Source: Adiantum capillus-veneris
Lineage: Eukaryota > Streptophyta > Polypodiopsida > Polypodiales > Pteridaceae
Direction: 5' to 3'
DNA length: 64,000 bases
Assembly: GCA_014529385.2 (NCBI GenBank)
Contig: CM043945.1
Coordinates: 3,568,312-3,632,311, forward strand
The notes beneath the pieces were generated by a model that ran no database searches, was not told where the DNA came from, and worked only from the letters and a program-made list of their open reading frames with translations. The translations under genes were made by a program, and so were the position numbers. Of the stretch, positions 49,646 to 62,416 are shown piece after piece. Numbering within the stretch: the stretch's first letter is position 1; each line of letters begins with the position of its first letter.

Positions 49646-50881
49646 TCAGTTACCTCGTTCCGAGAAGAAGAGAGATTTGTAGTTTGGGGAAACGTGTGTG
49701 GTGTAATGGCTGAAGCGAGAACCTCCGGATTTCTCCCAAGCCATGATACATTGGCGTTGTAAGAAGGCCTCATTAACTTGGGAGTCGATCGACGCATCCT
49801 TGACCAAGTGACATGCATCCCATCTTCCAAACCATTTCTTGATATCAAGCATCCACCCCGAACTTAGTATTTTGCTCTTGCATGTCTTTTGAACCTTTTG
49901 ACTTGCTTCATATGCGATTCTAGGAAGTCGATGCAAAGGGCTACGTTGTGTCTTACGCATGTACTCCACAACCCTTTCCAAGCCCAAGACCTCAATGGGA
50001 AGCGATCCGGACTCAAGAAGTAAGAGCATGTAGGGTGTTTGTGTCTTGACTTGGAGAAAGTTGGTGAGAAAACGATTTTGGACATTCTCAAACTCTTTCC
50101 AAGTAGACTTCCCGATGCTTCCACCCCACACCTCCACTCCATAAAGAAGCACCGGTGTCACCAATGTGTCAAAGAGGTACTTTTTGAGAGCCCAACACTT
50201 GATCTCTCCTGCATTGCACATGTTCTCAAATGCATAATAAGCCCTCTTTCCGGCTTCCAAGAGACGCATTGCACAATCCTTCCATTTATGATTGGATGGA
50301 ACCTCAAGGCCAAGGTACTTGAAGTGATCTACCACTTCAAGTTTCTTATTGTTGTATACAATGCATGGATTTTCGTCATTGAGGGTCTTTACAAGCATAA
50401 TCTTGGTTTTGGATCCATTCACGATCAGCCCGCTATGTAGGCAAAAGCGTTCCAAGACACTCATAAGCTTTTGTGCATCTTCTAAGGTATGTGCCAAGAG
50501 CACTACATCATCGGCATAAAGCAAAAGCATGATCACCGCATTTCCAATCTTAACCTCTTCTATGCCTTCTTGCTGCATAAAATCAAGAACCATGTATTCC
50601 AATTCATCAATGAGTAGCCCAAAGAGGGTTGGGGAAAGTGGGCATCCTTGTTTGACACCAATAGTGCTTGCAAAAAATTCTGAAATTCCATCTCCCATAC
50701 GTAATCGACATATCACTTTTTGGTAGATGCGAAAGACTGCATGCATAAATTCTCTCGGCACTTGAAGGCTTTGCATACGTCTCCAAAGATTTCCTCGCGA
50801 TACCATGTCAAAAGCTTTCTTGAAATCCACAAAGCAACAATACAACTTTTTTCCTTTCAATCGAGACGCTTCCATAAGAAC
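49646..50881 (-). CDS. LINE-H reverse transcriptase, open for about 410 codons
   Basis: One uninterrupted minus-strand frame. It enters at LMEASRLKGKKLYCCFVDFKKAFD (motif A, catalytic Asp), then MGDGISEFFASTIGVKQGCPLSP (motif B), LLLYADDVVLLAH (motif C with YADD), NGSKTKIML and VDHFKYLGLEV, then the thumb and the region LLYGVEVWGGS. The catalytic residues are intact. The N-terminal finger region and everything upstream are replaced by (GA)n, which encodes only a Ser-Leu run. The frame ends at TAA near 49646. Confidence 0.85.
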   Translation of the reverse strand, partial: VLMEASRLKGKKLYCCFVDFKKAFDMVSRGNLWRRMQSLQVPREFMHAVFRIYQKVICRLRMGDGISEFFASTIGVKQGCPLSPTLFGLLIDELEYMVLDFMQQEGIEEVKIGNAVIMLLLYADDVVLLAHTLEDAQKLMSVLERFCLHSGLIVNGSKTKIMLVKTLNDENPCIVYNNKKLEVVDHFKYLGLEVPSNHKWKDCAMRLLEAGKRAYYAFENMCNAGEIKCWALKKYLFDTLVTPVLLYGVEVWGGSIGKSTWKEFENVQNRFLTNFLQVKTQTPYMLLLLESGSLPIEVLGLERVVEYMRKTQRSPLHRLPRIAYEASQKVQKTCKSKILSSGWMLDIKKWFGRWDACHLVKDASIDSQVNEAFLQRQCIMAWEKSGGSRFSHYTTHVSPNYKSLFFSERGN

Positions 50882-52973
<2,092 letters not shown>

Positions 52974-53252
52974 TTAGATTGCTTTGTGCGTGCACTTCTC
53001 ACAAGACAATGCCTTTGTGAAAAGATCTGCAAGGTTGTCCTGTGTTGGCACATAAGCCAAGTTGATCTCTCCTACTAAGAGCCTCTCCCTGACATAGTGA
53101 TCATGCACCTCAATGTGCTTTGTGCCAACATGAAAAACTGGGCTCCTCGCAATTGCCAATGCACTATGACTGTCAGTGTAGATGGTGTTGGCAGTGTCCT
53201 GTCCAACACCCAAATCAGTCATAAGGCGTCTCAGCCATACACACTCAACCAT
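52974..53252 (-). pseudogene. Isolated copia RNase H fragment, F-like
   Basis: A 92-codon minus-strand frame reads VECVWLRRLMTDLGV, IYTDSHSALAIARSPVFH, GTKHIEVHDHYVRERL and AYVPTQDNLADLFTKALS. Its end is nearly the same as the RNase H end of element F, and it supplies part of the region that F lacks. No LTR or other pol sequence surrounds it. Confidence 0.75.
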
Positions 53253-53391
53253 AGCTATGAAGAATGCCCCAAAATTGAATTTTTTTCAAAATAGTCATTC
53301 TTAATTATTTTTTTACTTAAAACTCCCCCCAACATATATGCATATAAAAAAAATCAGTTTTTGACCTACAAGCACTGAAAGTTCACTTTTT

Positions 53392-53570
53392 CAAAAATCT
53401 TCCCCCCCCCCAAAAAAAACCTTTGTTCTCTCCTTCTTCTCCGTCCTCTTCCTCTCCTCTCCCTCCTTGCCCCCTTCTCTCCTCCTCCTCTCCTCTCTCT
53501 CCCTCTCCCACCTTGCCCCCTTCTCTCCTCCCATCTCCCTCCTCCCCTCTCTCTTTTCATCCTTTGCTTC
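53392..53570. repeat. C/T-rich tract
   Basis: Almost pure pyrimidine on the plus strand with a C10-A8 start. Frames through it encode Ser/Pro or Arg/Glu/Gly-rich strings and are not supported as genes. Confidence 0.7.
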
Positions 53571-53584
53571 CTCACGCATCAGCT

Positions 53585-54094
53585 ACCATGGTGCTCGCGG
53601 ACATCACAAATTGTGTGCCTCCACCACCACATACCCCGCACACCAAAAGCGTATATATTCGCTTGTGCATGGAGTTTGCACCAAAGGCCGTACGTGAGGG
53701 TGAGCAGAGCTCATCACAGGAACAATGCACCGTCGGTGAAATAAATGTCGACATTTGGGTGGATGTCCATTTGTACCCTTCCAATCCTATAAGCTGCTTC
53801 CATCCATCCTTTAATAGCCTTTTGACGTTTCTTCAATATCTTGGGAGGGGAGAAGCAGGCTTGTTAGGCTATTGCAAGAAGTTTTCTATGGGTGCAGGTG
53901 CTTCTTTGCACTTGTGGATGCACAAATGTCAATCTCTTCAGTTCAAAACAGTGGCATTACAACAAAGTATTACCTCTTCAGAGAGGGAGGCTGAAACTCA
54001 CCCACAAAAAATGCAAGAAAAAGAACATTATGAAGCTTTCCAACACCATCACATATTTGAAAAAAACACCCCTTGGTGCAAGGGAAAAATATAG
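53585..54094 (+). CDS. Hypothetical ORF after the C/T tract
   Basis: From the ATG in 'MVLADITNCVPPPPH' (about 53588) the frame runs about 168 codons to TAG at 54092-54094. It includes CMEFAPKAV, GEINVDIWVDVHLYP and a Glu/His-rich C-terminus (EREAETHPQKMQEKEHYEAF). I recognise no domain. The long frame extends upstream through the C/T tract without stops, which inflates its length. It may be a chance frame. Confidence 0.2.
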   Translation, partial: TMVLADITNCVPPPPHTPHTKSVYIRLCMEFAPKAVREGEQSSSQEQCTVGEINVDIWVDVHLYPSNPISCFHPSFNSLLTFLQYLGRGEAGLLGYCKKFSMGAGASLHLWMHKCQSLQFKTVALQQSITSSEREAETHPQKMQEKEHYEAFQHHHIFEKNTPWCKGKI

Positions 54095-54949
54095 TTCTTA
54101 CTTTTGGTTTTGTTCTTCTTATCATAGACTTTGAATTCTAAGGTCTTACCTCTAATTGTTTTGTAGTGCTTGGCACAAAGGCTGCTTTTGTGGTGCTGAG
54201 ATCGATGAGTGTCAAATAGTGAAAGGTCGAAGGTTAGAGAGGTTAAGTGTCACCATTTTTTCTCTAAAACAAACTTCTTTGTTACATCTTGCAGGGGGTG
54301 CTACCATTTAACGAGATTTGAAAAGCGAGTGAGGGATACAAACTGAGTGAGACAAATGAGTTGGAGATATCTTGAAGCTGAAATCCTAGTAATACTCGAC
54401 TACACTTAACTTTATTTTTATTCCATGTTTGTATACAAACTATGTATGCTCCATTTCTCTCTTTTTTTTAAATTCCTCAACACCATGTAGGGAATTTACT
54501 GAGCATTTTCAATTCTAGATTATATTTATCTTCACTCTCTCCTTAAGTTAGTACACAATATGTTTAATACTTACCATGCTTGCCATATGTTTAAGGCATA
54601 AACATCCATGAATTATTTGTCATTAAAACCATAAACATTAAGATTTTTGACATAAGGAAGATTATAATTACAATCTTCTACACAAAAATAATCCACTCAC
54701 AATTCTCATATGTAGGTCATGACTAGAGAGAGTGTGTGTAAGAAAAAAACTAAACAACAAAAAGAAATTGATGAAAAATCAAAGAGATTAGAGTAGAAAG
54801 CATGATTCTTATGTAAAAAAAAACCACAAAGATTTAAGACCAAAGAGACCATACTATGGAAAAGATATCAAAGTAGAAATTGCTTGAGAAGGACATATTA
54901 ACAACCACACCCTACATAAATTGCTTCATCCACAAATGCATGGTTGCCA
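54095..54949. other. AT-rich unassigned DNA
   Basis: No coding frame or repeat of note. It lies 3' of the methyltransferase-like locus on the minus strand and may hold its last exon or 3' UTR. Confidence 0.3.
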
Positions 54950-56101
54950 TTCATAAGAGAGCAAACTCCTCCACTCCTCTTGTAAGTTCTTTTTCCTTTG
55001 ATGCAATTGGCATCTTCTCACTTGATAGATTAATAGGTTCCACCAAATCCTTGATGATTGATGCATCATTGTCAAAAGCAAAGCACATATATCCCAATAT
55101 CATGGCTGCATGTGATAGTGGTGCCAAAACAACCCATGTCAATCACTAAACCCCCTGGAGAACAACAAGTACGTAGGACACAATCCATGAAGCTCATATT
55201 CTTTTGAACTGCTCCACGAATCAACCTAGAGGATTGTGGATGTTGTGTCTTCTTGCTTTCAGGCATATAATGAGCCCAAAAATTATCATCACTTTGCAAT
55301 GAATTACCTTTGAAAAGAGCTTTACTATCCTCAAAATATAAAGTTGGATAGTGAGAAAATATGAGTATGCTGCATCGTACCTATCATGCACATCACAATA
55401 AAAAAGTATTAGTATTAAATAATCAAACCATTACTTTTAGAGCTTGGCATTATCAACTGTTATGCAATTACTCACATTGTGAGTGTTTTCCCCTTGTTTG
55501 CAACCTCCATATGGTATTTTGATTCCCATCACCACTCTTATTGCCACGACTAGACCTTGACAATATGCATACTTTTCAATTCAAGTGATGCAAGGACCTA
55601 CAAGTTTGAACCACAAAATTTTCAAAAAAGAAAAGAACAAATAAAAGCTTTTAAACAAAATTCAATGTAAGTAGGATTACCCTCCAATGGGCTAATCATG
55701 ACCAACCAACCATCCTCATCAAGACTAGTAGCCCCTATGGATATACCATAGTGTACATGATCCTCTGTCAACATATCCCACAAAGGAACCTCCTTGCCAA
55801 CATCTATTCCCACCATACTTGTGGGAAAGTCTATCAAAACAAGTTCTGCTGTCCATTTCACTTTTTTCCCTCCATAATGATAATGATGGTCCTTATAAGC
55901 ATGCACGTTAAAAAACTCATGCATTTTTCCATATGCCTTATTATTTCTTCCTTTCTCAAAATCTCTACCCATTTCAATATAATCACCAATACAACACCCA
56001 AAAATAGATTCAAAACTTGTGTCCCTATGGGATTCTATCTTTGATGGCCCATTGTGAATATATGTCACAAATTCCTTTGCAAGAGTTAAGTCTTTTGCAG
56101 G

Positions 56102-56174
<73 letters not shown>

Positions 56175-56966
56175 TACTCTTTAGGAAAGCAAAAGAACAC
56201 ACAAAGATATCATGATTTTTATATACAAAATCTCACCTAATATATTATCACTTTCTACAAGAATTTCTGCAATCTCTTGAGTATGAAGGTCTTTCTCACC
56301 ACAACCTAATATAGACAAAACCCATAAAACAACACACATTCAAAGAGAACCCAAAATCTTGTAACACTTGTATCAAATGGTTGTATTAAAAGAGAAAAGA
56401 CTAGCCTCTTGATTTGCTAGCGATGTCTTTCTTTGATGCTTTCTTTGTAGCCTCTTTGTCCAAAGTAGCCATAGAAACTGTGGATCTCTTACCAGCATGC
56501 AATTCATACATATCAATCTCCAAACAATTCCCCGAAGGAAAGTCTATCCACCATGGACAATTTTCTATCTCCCATTTACTCAATCCATGCATGGTAGAAG
56601 GAAACATGTATAAAGGAGAGTCACCCACTTTACACCATGCCTTGCAAACACTTGGTATTTCATCAAGCAACTTCTTGACAACAAGGTGTTTAAAAACCTT
56701 AAATAGACACACATATTCAAACAAACATTCACATCACTGCACACCAAAAACAATCAAAGCTAAAAAGAGCATTCAATTTACCTAAAAACAACACATTGTG
56801 CTGATTTTTCAAGTTCCATGGACTTAATCTCCTTTGTCTCATTACTACTTTTTCCTGACTTGAGATCCCCTCTTGCATCTCTACTTCTCAACATTTGAAA
56901 CATATACTTACAGGCTTCCAACTTCACTCCATCAAAATACTTTCTTAAAGTAGGATCTAGTGGCAT
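54950..56966 (-). pseudogene. N6/N4 DNA methyltransferase-like locus, exon-like blocks
   Basis: Four minus-strand blocks in order. 56966-56785: MPLDPTLRKYFDGVKLEACK, ending at a good donor (AG/GTAAAT). 56713-56401: VVKKLLDEIPSVCKAWCKVG and WEIENCPWWIDFPSGNC. 56090-55640: AKEFVTYIHNGPSK, then KWTAELVLIDFPTS, PLWDMLTED and GWLVMISPLEG. 55370-54951: QHPQSSRLIRGAVQK, then CCSPGGLVIDMGCFGTTIT, and after a one-base shift near 55072 CFAFDNDASIIKDLVEP. LVLIDFPTS resembles motif IV (DPPY) and PGGLVIDMGCFGTT resembles motif I (SAM site, D..CGSGTT); motif IV before motif I is the beta-class order. Neither motif is canonical, there is a frameshift, and the intron phases between blocks 1 and 2 do not match. 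I infer a decayed relative of plant N4/N6 methylase-domain genes; another Rossmann-fold protein is possible. Confidence 0.4.
56103..56171. repeat. (CA)n microsatellite
   Basis: About 34 CA units, lying in what would be an intron of the methyltransferase-like locus. Confidence 0.95.
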
Positions 56967-57139
56967 TGTCGGTGGCTTTCTGACACAGTCAAGCTAGAGT
57001 TAATCAACTCGTGTGAGTCTGAAGAGCAGTCAACTGCAAAATGCTTTGCCACAAGAAATTTTATCAAAACTGAGGAGAAGAAATTCTGTTAATCAATACC
57101 AAAATCTGCTAGGAGATAATTTTTGCAGATTGAGCCGAC

Positions 57140-57580
57140 ATGGACTCAAAGCGAGCCGAGAATCCCAGTACAAAAGAGAAAGCTAGTCGCAATGGCAACA
57201 TGTGCACAACTGCACAAGACCAGATTTTACAGCTATATGGCTACAACGGAGACAAAGTTTTATACACAGATTCAGAAGGTCATAGGTATCTAATGAGCAG
57301 TAAAAGAAACACAGGAGCCAAGATCCTATTGATCAGAGTAAAGCCAAATTCATATAACTTCCAGATGTTCACAAACTTCAGTGGAGCCAGGTATTGCAAG
57401 CTCAAGAATGAAGTGCAGATAGCGGTGCAAAAAATCAACCCAAGTGTTTACCCAGAAACGTGCACAAGTCCGCAAAGCATTCACTTAGTGCATATGCAAT
57501 CAGGGTCATTGTACATGGATTACAGTGGTAGACCTATAATCAAGAACCAGAATTGCAAGATCCAACAGATCAACCAATAG
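57140..57580 (+). pseudogene. Retroelement-like ORF 1 of decayed region
   Basis: 146-codon plus-strand frame beginning MDSKRAENPSTKEKASRNG. It contains DQILQLYGYNGDKVLYTDSE and ILLIRVKPNSYNFQMFTN and ends at TAG. I recognise no domain. It heads a run of plus-strand open segments (to 60453) that alternate frames, as expected for a polyprotein broken by indels. The ATG is the first in frame; the true extent upstream is unknown. Confidence 0.35.
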
Positions 57581-57686
57581 AAGCCAGTCTAATTGGAGAA
57601 CCGAGCCAAAGATGGTACAAAGGTCAAGATGGAGTATGTCATGTCTAAAGCTTGACATGACATAACCAATTGAAATACCACCATTC

Positions 57687-58202
57687 ATGGCGTATTTCTC
57701 AGATTGTGGACGAAAAGGTGGACATTTTGCTGAAGATTGTCCAAGAAATCCTGACAACAGGGTTACATCAACTGCCAAGCAAAGTACAGAGCAAATTGGA
57801 AATACGAATCTCGATGTAAGTAAATTTAACTCGTCATTTTTAATGCAATCAGATGATTTTGCATTACCATTAGAAGCACAAGTAAAAACATTGCAAGTTC
57901 AAAATGAGCATAAAGATGCACAGGCACCTGAAAAGCTTAAAATTGATTCTTTGAACAACAAATTCCTGCATGAATTTAGTCAAGGTTTCAAGATATCACT
58001 AAAGGTTAAAAAGATTGTTAGGTTTGCTAGTGATTTTACATCCACTTCCACAAGTGTGCAATCATTCACGAGTCTAAGGGACACATCAGAAAAAATGATG
58101 TTAACTTTATATGGTACCCATAATTCATCTGCACACTATGCATACCAAAAAGGGAAACTGTACAAAAAGGATCAACCAGTGTTTGAACGGCCCACACACT
58201 AG
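57687..58202 (+). pseudogene. Segment with CCHC-like knuckle
   Basis: The 171-codon frame begins MAYFSDCGRKGGHFAEDCPRN, which looks like a Gag zinc knuckle (C..CG..GH....C) with the first Cys replaced and one extra Gly. A Lys/Ser-rich region follows: LHEFSQGFKISLKVKKIV and SAHYAYQKGKLYKKDQPVF. It ends at TAG 58200-58202. The knuckle is the main reason for regarding the whole 57-60 kb stretch as retroelement-derived. Confidence 0.45.
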
Positions 58203-59470
58203 CTCATAGAAGTGTCCAGTGATAGATAAAAAAGGATGGTTCATTTCAGAGGAAAGAATCTATTATAGCCCATCCTCTCTAGAGTTGAAGGATATTACCC
58301 GGGTAAACCTAGAAATCAATACAGAGCCAAACTTCCCCTCCATTGGAAATCAAGCTTCGATGTTGTGATCAAACGAGCATATATTTTGACCAAAACAGTC
58401 GTGGATATAGACAAGAGTCTAGCATCTATGACACCTTGGGTCCTTAGACCACAGAAGTCCCTATCATAGGAGACCCATGGGATAGACAATATCAAGGCAA
58501 AGATAATGCTATCTACAGCTTGACTTGGGGAATAATTTGTCATGTTTCACGAAGATACATAGGAAACTATGCAGAAGGTTTACATATGCCAAATGTCAAC
58601 AATGCTACCCAAAGTGTACCTTCACAGTCCCAAAAGGTGAGACTAAATTAGAGCCAAACACTTTTGAACTCTTACAATGAAGCAGGCTATAGTGATCACC
58701 ATAGGAAGGGGGGGAAACCATTGGTTGTTGGAATTTTCCAATTGACCCAGATTCCATCAGAGTCTACAATATGCTTCTATGAAAATCATCAAGGACAAAA
58801 GTTTGAGTTGATCTCCACAAGTCAAAGCCAAAATCCGACAAATCCAATAGTGTTCAAACAGTTACATGTGATCAAGCTCACATATGCATATCAAGATGCA
58901 CATGGTAAGGAATATCAGCAAGATCATGACCTTGTACAAACCCCTACAAATGGCATGATTGAAGTCAAAGACTATTTGAAGATGATGCAAAACCTCAAGC
59001 TGCCACAACAGGTGATAGCAAAGTCAAAATCAATGAAAGCTAAAGTCTAGAAAGCTACAGAAAGGTCACCACAAAAATCTCCTCCGAAGAGATAGAATTC
59101 TGCCAAAGAGTACAATGGATCTTTTAAGATCAAAAGTTACTCAGATGTAGGTAGACAATGCTCATCAGTTGCAGATAAAAGTGTAGTATCACAGCCATAC
59201 GAGTCAACATCAATTGAAGTAAGTGATCAAAGCAAGGAAAATGCAGACAAAGCTAAACCAAAGGACACTGCCACAACAAAAGCAGTCAATTTAGACACGA
59301 ATCCTGAAATGATCAAGTGCATCATCATTGGTGAACACGAAGAAAAACTAACAAGAGAAGTAAAGCTAGATTTTCAGTTAGACAAGAACGTCATGTCTTT
59401 TCGCACTTGGAAAAGGTGTGGCCAACCAGAGTTGGAAGATGCTTCTGAATTTGTGAGCATATCATGAGAC
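58203..59470 (+). pseudogene. Broken coding segments, possible protease flank
   Basis: Includes a 128-codon frame (58664-59050; YSDHHRKGGKPLVVGIFQL, FYENHQGQKFELI) and a further open stretch at about 59095-59466 (EYNGSFKIKSYSDVGRQ, IKCIIIGEHEEKLTREVKL). Just after the stop, about 59560-59600 in another frame reads ARDDIIMGMPMAQKV, similar to the DIILG(M)PW strand that ends retroelement proteases. No complete domain can be drawn. Confidence 0.35.
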
Positions 59471-59695
59471 AAACGAGCATAATGCTGGGGAATCATTGCC
59501 ACCACTATTGAAGTAAGTTCACAGATAATCATAGCTAAATTCCATGTAATCACAGCAGGATATGCCAGATGACATCATAATGGGAATGCCAATGGCCCAA
59601 AAGGTCCTAGAGATACAGAATGTAAACATGACTGAGTCATCACAGAAGACTGGTCACCTGGGGACAACAGCACAAAGTCCTCAAGCACACTAAAA

Positions 59696-60453
59696 ATGGA
59701 GACCGGTGCCAAAGTAAATCTTATTGAAGATGATTCATCTCCATCAATCAGAACTTCAGAAGAGCTTAAAGCAAATCAGGCAATAGCAAGTTCAGATCAA
59801 ATAGAACAAAGAGCAACCATGAAAGCTATTGAGCAGAGAATGCCACCGAGACCAGAGGTAAAGAAGACAAATCTTGCAGACAAAGGTGAGGCCAAAGTGG
59901 ACCCTCCACCAATTAGAAAAGAAGATGTTATAGCATATGCCTCTACATCAAAGAACCCTCATGGATCAACTTCTTCAAGCAAGTCAGGCTTCCAAAATTT
60001 CAAGTCAATTGCTGACCCAATTGAAACCTCTAAGGAGACACCCAGAAAAGCAAAGGTATATCCACCAAAGTACTCAAGAAAGCAAGAAAAGTCAAGCAAG
60101 TGTTTGTTCAGAGCAGTTTAGTCAAATTCAATGATCCAGTTTGAATTAAAGACGGGAAATAAACAAAAAAAGACAAACACATGGAATGGATAGGATCACA
60201 ATGGAGCTTAAAGGAGCAGGAGTACTATGGAGGTAACAGACACATATGGGTACCAAAACCTCAGGTAAGGGCATATGAAGTAACATCAAAACCCTCCCAA
60301 GATAGAAGGCCCACAAGGTATCAACCTCGACAATATCCTAGGATACCTAAGAAGCAGGTATACAACAGAGCAACATTGAAAGTTGCTAAAGTCTACCACA
60401 GCTCACAAGAGGATACAAAACAAATTCGGATCTCAAAGAATGCTCCTCTTTGA
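59696..60453 (+). pseudogene. Broken coding segments, METGAKVNLIEDD and basic C-terminus
   Basis: The 141-codon frame 59696-60121 opens METGAKVNLIEDD, recalling the D(S/T)GA.VN.I active-site strand of retropepsins but with Glu for Asp. It is otherwise Lys/Ser/Pro-rich (SSSKSGFQNFKSIADP, PPKYSRKQEKSSK). The 90-codon frame 60181-60453 is basic and Gln/Tyr-rich (YYGGNRHIWVPKPQVRAYE, RYQPRQYPRIPKKQ). Function unknown. Confidence 0.3.
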
Positions 60454-60562
60454 CAATGCCTTTCACAACACTTCCCAGGCGTCCCTGGATGCAACCACAT
60501 GCACGAATGCAATGCAAACATAGATTCCTCACGGGGAAGCGTCTGCTCTTCCCGAAAAATGT
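60451..60562 (-). repeat. Element B LTR-like fragment
   Basis: 'cacttcccaggcgtccctgg' through 'atgcacga', 'gcaatgcaaacatag' and 'gggaagcgtctgctcttcccg' parallels 6590-6690 in the B LTR with about 15% difference by eye. It is an isolated piece, without the B termini. Confidence 0.6.
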
Positions 60563-60980
60563 AAGGTCTCTACTTTCAAATTGCACACAAGTTCTATTAC
60601 GCATTTGTATTTTTTTGAACCATCACTCCTTATTTAAGATATTCGAGTTCAAATTATGAATCGTAGGTTGAGAAAACCTAGAAATTAAAATTTACGCTAT
60701 AAAATTCTGACATGTTTAGCTATATGAATCACTAACTAACTTATTGCAATACTTATTTACTGATTGTAGAATTTTCTTTTACTACTGTAAAGTTAATATA
60801 AGACTGTAAAGTTTAACTTAAAAATGTAAAGTAAATTGTCATTAAGGAAATAAATAAAATAATTATAAAGACAAAAGAATACATTGGGATGACAAATGAA
60901 GGCACATGGATCACATAGGAGGGGACAAAGTGGGACACACTGTCACATGAAAAAGGAGAGGCTACTCTTGACTAATCTTA
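60563..60980. other. AT-rich unassigned DNA
   Basis: Low-complexity AT-rich sequence between the B-like fragment and the polypurine tract of element K; nothing recognised. Confidence 0.4.
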
Positions 60981-60993
60981 ATGAGGGGGGGAT
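60981..60993 (+). other. Polypurine tract before the K LTR
   Basis: ATGAGGGGGGGAT directly precedes the LTR start TGTGTGG, in the form expected at the 3' end of the internal region of a plus-strand LTR element. Confidence 0.6.
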
Positions 60994-61185
60994 TGTGTGG
61001 CCTTATCTTTTGATGATAATGACAAAGTGGTCAAGCTCATGGGTACCACAAGGGTACCAAAAACGCGGGTATGATTTTTGGAAAAAAATAAAAAAATATT
61101 TTTTTATTAAAAATAAAAAAATATTTTTTAATTAAAAATAAAATTATTTTTTTTTGAAAAAAAAAGTTGGACGTTTTTCTTTCTG

Positions 61186-61197
61186 CTATAAATAGAG
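61186..61197 (+). promoter_or_regulatory. TATA box of the K LTR
   Basis: GCTATAAATAGAGC at about 61186-61199 is a consensus plant TATA element; transcription would start near 61220-61230, just before the tandem repeats. Confidence 0.6.
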
Positions 61198-61337
61198 CAT
61201 CCATGCTCATACTTTAGACATAGAGATTGCCTCTATAGCGCTCACGAAGTACTGCCACTTTTCTTAGAGAGAAAGCGTCCACAAATCACTAAGAGAGCAA
61301 AAACTCTAGTGGACTAATAAGGTGTGTATTAATTGAG

Positions 61338-61860
61338 CATTCAATTAGTTTTAAGAAGGATATGTGTGTATGTGTGTTATCTCTTACTCTAATCTCTCTA
61401 ATAGATTAGTAAGATTCAATTAGTTTTAAGAAGGATATGTGTGTATGTGTGCTATCTCTTACTCTAATCTCTCTAATAGATTAGTAAGATTCAATTAGTT
61501 TTAAGAAGGATATGTGTGTATGTGTGCTATCTCTTACTCTAATCTCTCTAATAGATTAGTAAGATTCAATTAGTTATGTGTGTGTGTGTGTGTGTGTGCT
61601 ATCTATTACTCTAATCTTTTAATAGATTAGTAAGATTCAATTAGCTTTAAGAAGGATATGTGTGTGTGTGTGTGTTATCTTTTACTCTAATCTCTCTAAT
61701 AGATTGGTGAGATTCAATTAGCTTTAGAAAAGTATGTGTGTGTGTTCTCTTTTACTCTAATCTTTCTAATGGATTAGTAAGATTCAATTAGATTTAGAAA
61801 AGATGTGTGTGTATGTTTTCTTTTACTCCAATCTCTTTAAGTATATCTACTCTCTCTAGT
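61338..61860. repeat. 75 bp tandem repeat array, about seven units
   Basis: Units begin 'attcaattagttttaagaag' and contain a (TG)n core and 'ctcttactctaatctctcta'. The first three are nearly identical with a period of 75 bp (61339, 61414, 61489); later ones vary in the length of the TG run (for example 61574-61597). Confidence 0.9.
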
Positions 61861-62293
61861 TAGTAGATCTTCACTATCAACTTATGTATAGTTAATTGAA
61901 AGTTAATACATAAGAGAACTCATCATATTCTTATTATACATGATGAAATTCTCATTCACCAATGTTATTGTCAATTAGGTTAAATAGAATTTTGAATAAT
62001 ACTAAAAATTGCTTTAGTTGAAGTACAGAATTGAAGTTAGAATTGGATTAGAAATGTCATGTATAAAAGTAATGTATTCCTAAACTTTCACTCGTAATTT
62101 ACACACTTAATTTTTGATTAATTAAGATTAGCAAATATTTGATGTATAGAAATTAGATGTAGAACAACAACACTAAGTGTGAATCCGAGTTAGCGAGGGT
62201 TCAAATTACAGACTCTCTTTGAAAACAAGGAGATTACTAGGGAAATTGACCAATTTAAAGTTCTAAGTGTATAACATAAGTGTAGTACAAAAA

Positions 62294-62416
62294 ATGGCTC
62301 CAAAGCGTGCTCGAACACAAGGCGCTAATGATCATGAAGCCGGTACAAGGAACGGTGGAACTCCTGCGGAACATGCTATGTCTCTACCAATCGGACCAAT
62401 CGAAGCTATGGTACAG
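62294..62416 (+). CDS. Candidate first coding exon inside the K LTR (41 codons)
   Basis: ATG at 62294 opens MAPKRARTQGANDHEAGTRN, a basic N-terminus like those of many plant retroelement Gag proteins, and runs 41 codons to MVQ at 62416. The next bases, CAG/GTTAGT, form a strong splice donor in phase 0. Reading on unspliced, the frame ends 24 codons later at TGA 62486-62488. I infer that it joins the frame at 63647, where the upstream bases ATGGTACAG are repeated exactly. The leader upstream has many short ATGs, so translation of the product would need explanation. Confidence 0.4.

Larger units (their letters stand above)
49242..50881 (-). mobile_element. LINE-H: 5'-truncated LINE between two (GA)n tracts
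   Basis: The minus strand starts inside the reverse transcriptase right at a (GA)n tract (50882-50980) and ends beside a second (GA)n/(AGAT)n tract at 49241. No endonuclease or ORF1 is present. The arrangement fits insertion into a GA array, or a microsatellite-like 3' tail plus 5' truncation. Confidence 0.75.

Noticed and set aside
61076-61160. Short A/T-rich palindromic stretch as a terminator
   Set aside because: It is a run of repeated 'aaaaatattttt' low-complexity sequence; rho-independent terminators are not expected in plant nuclear DNA.
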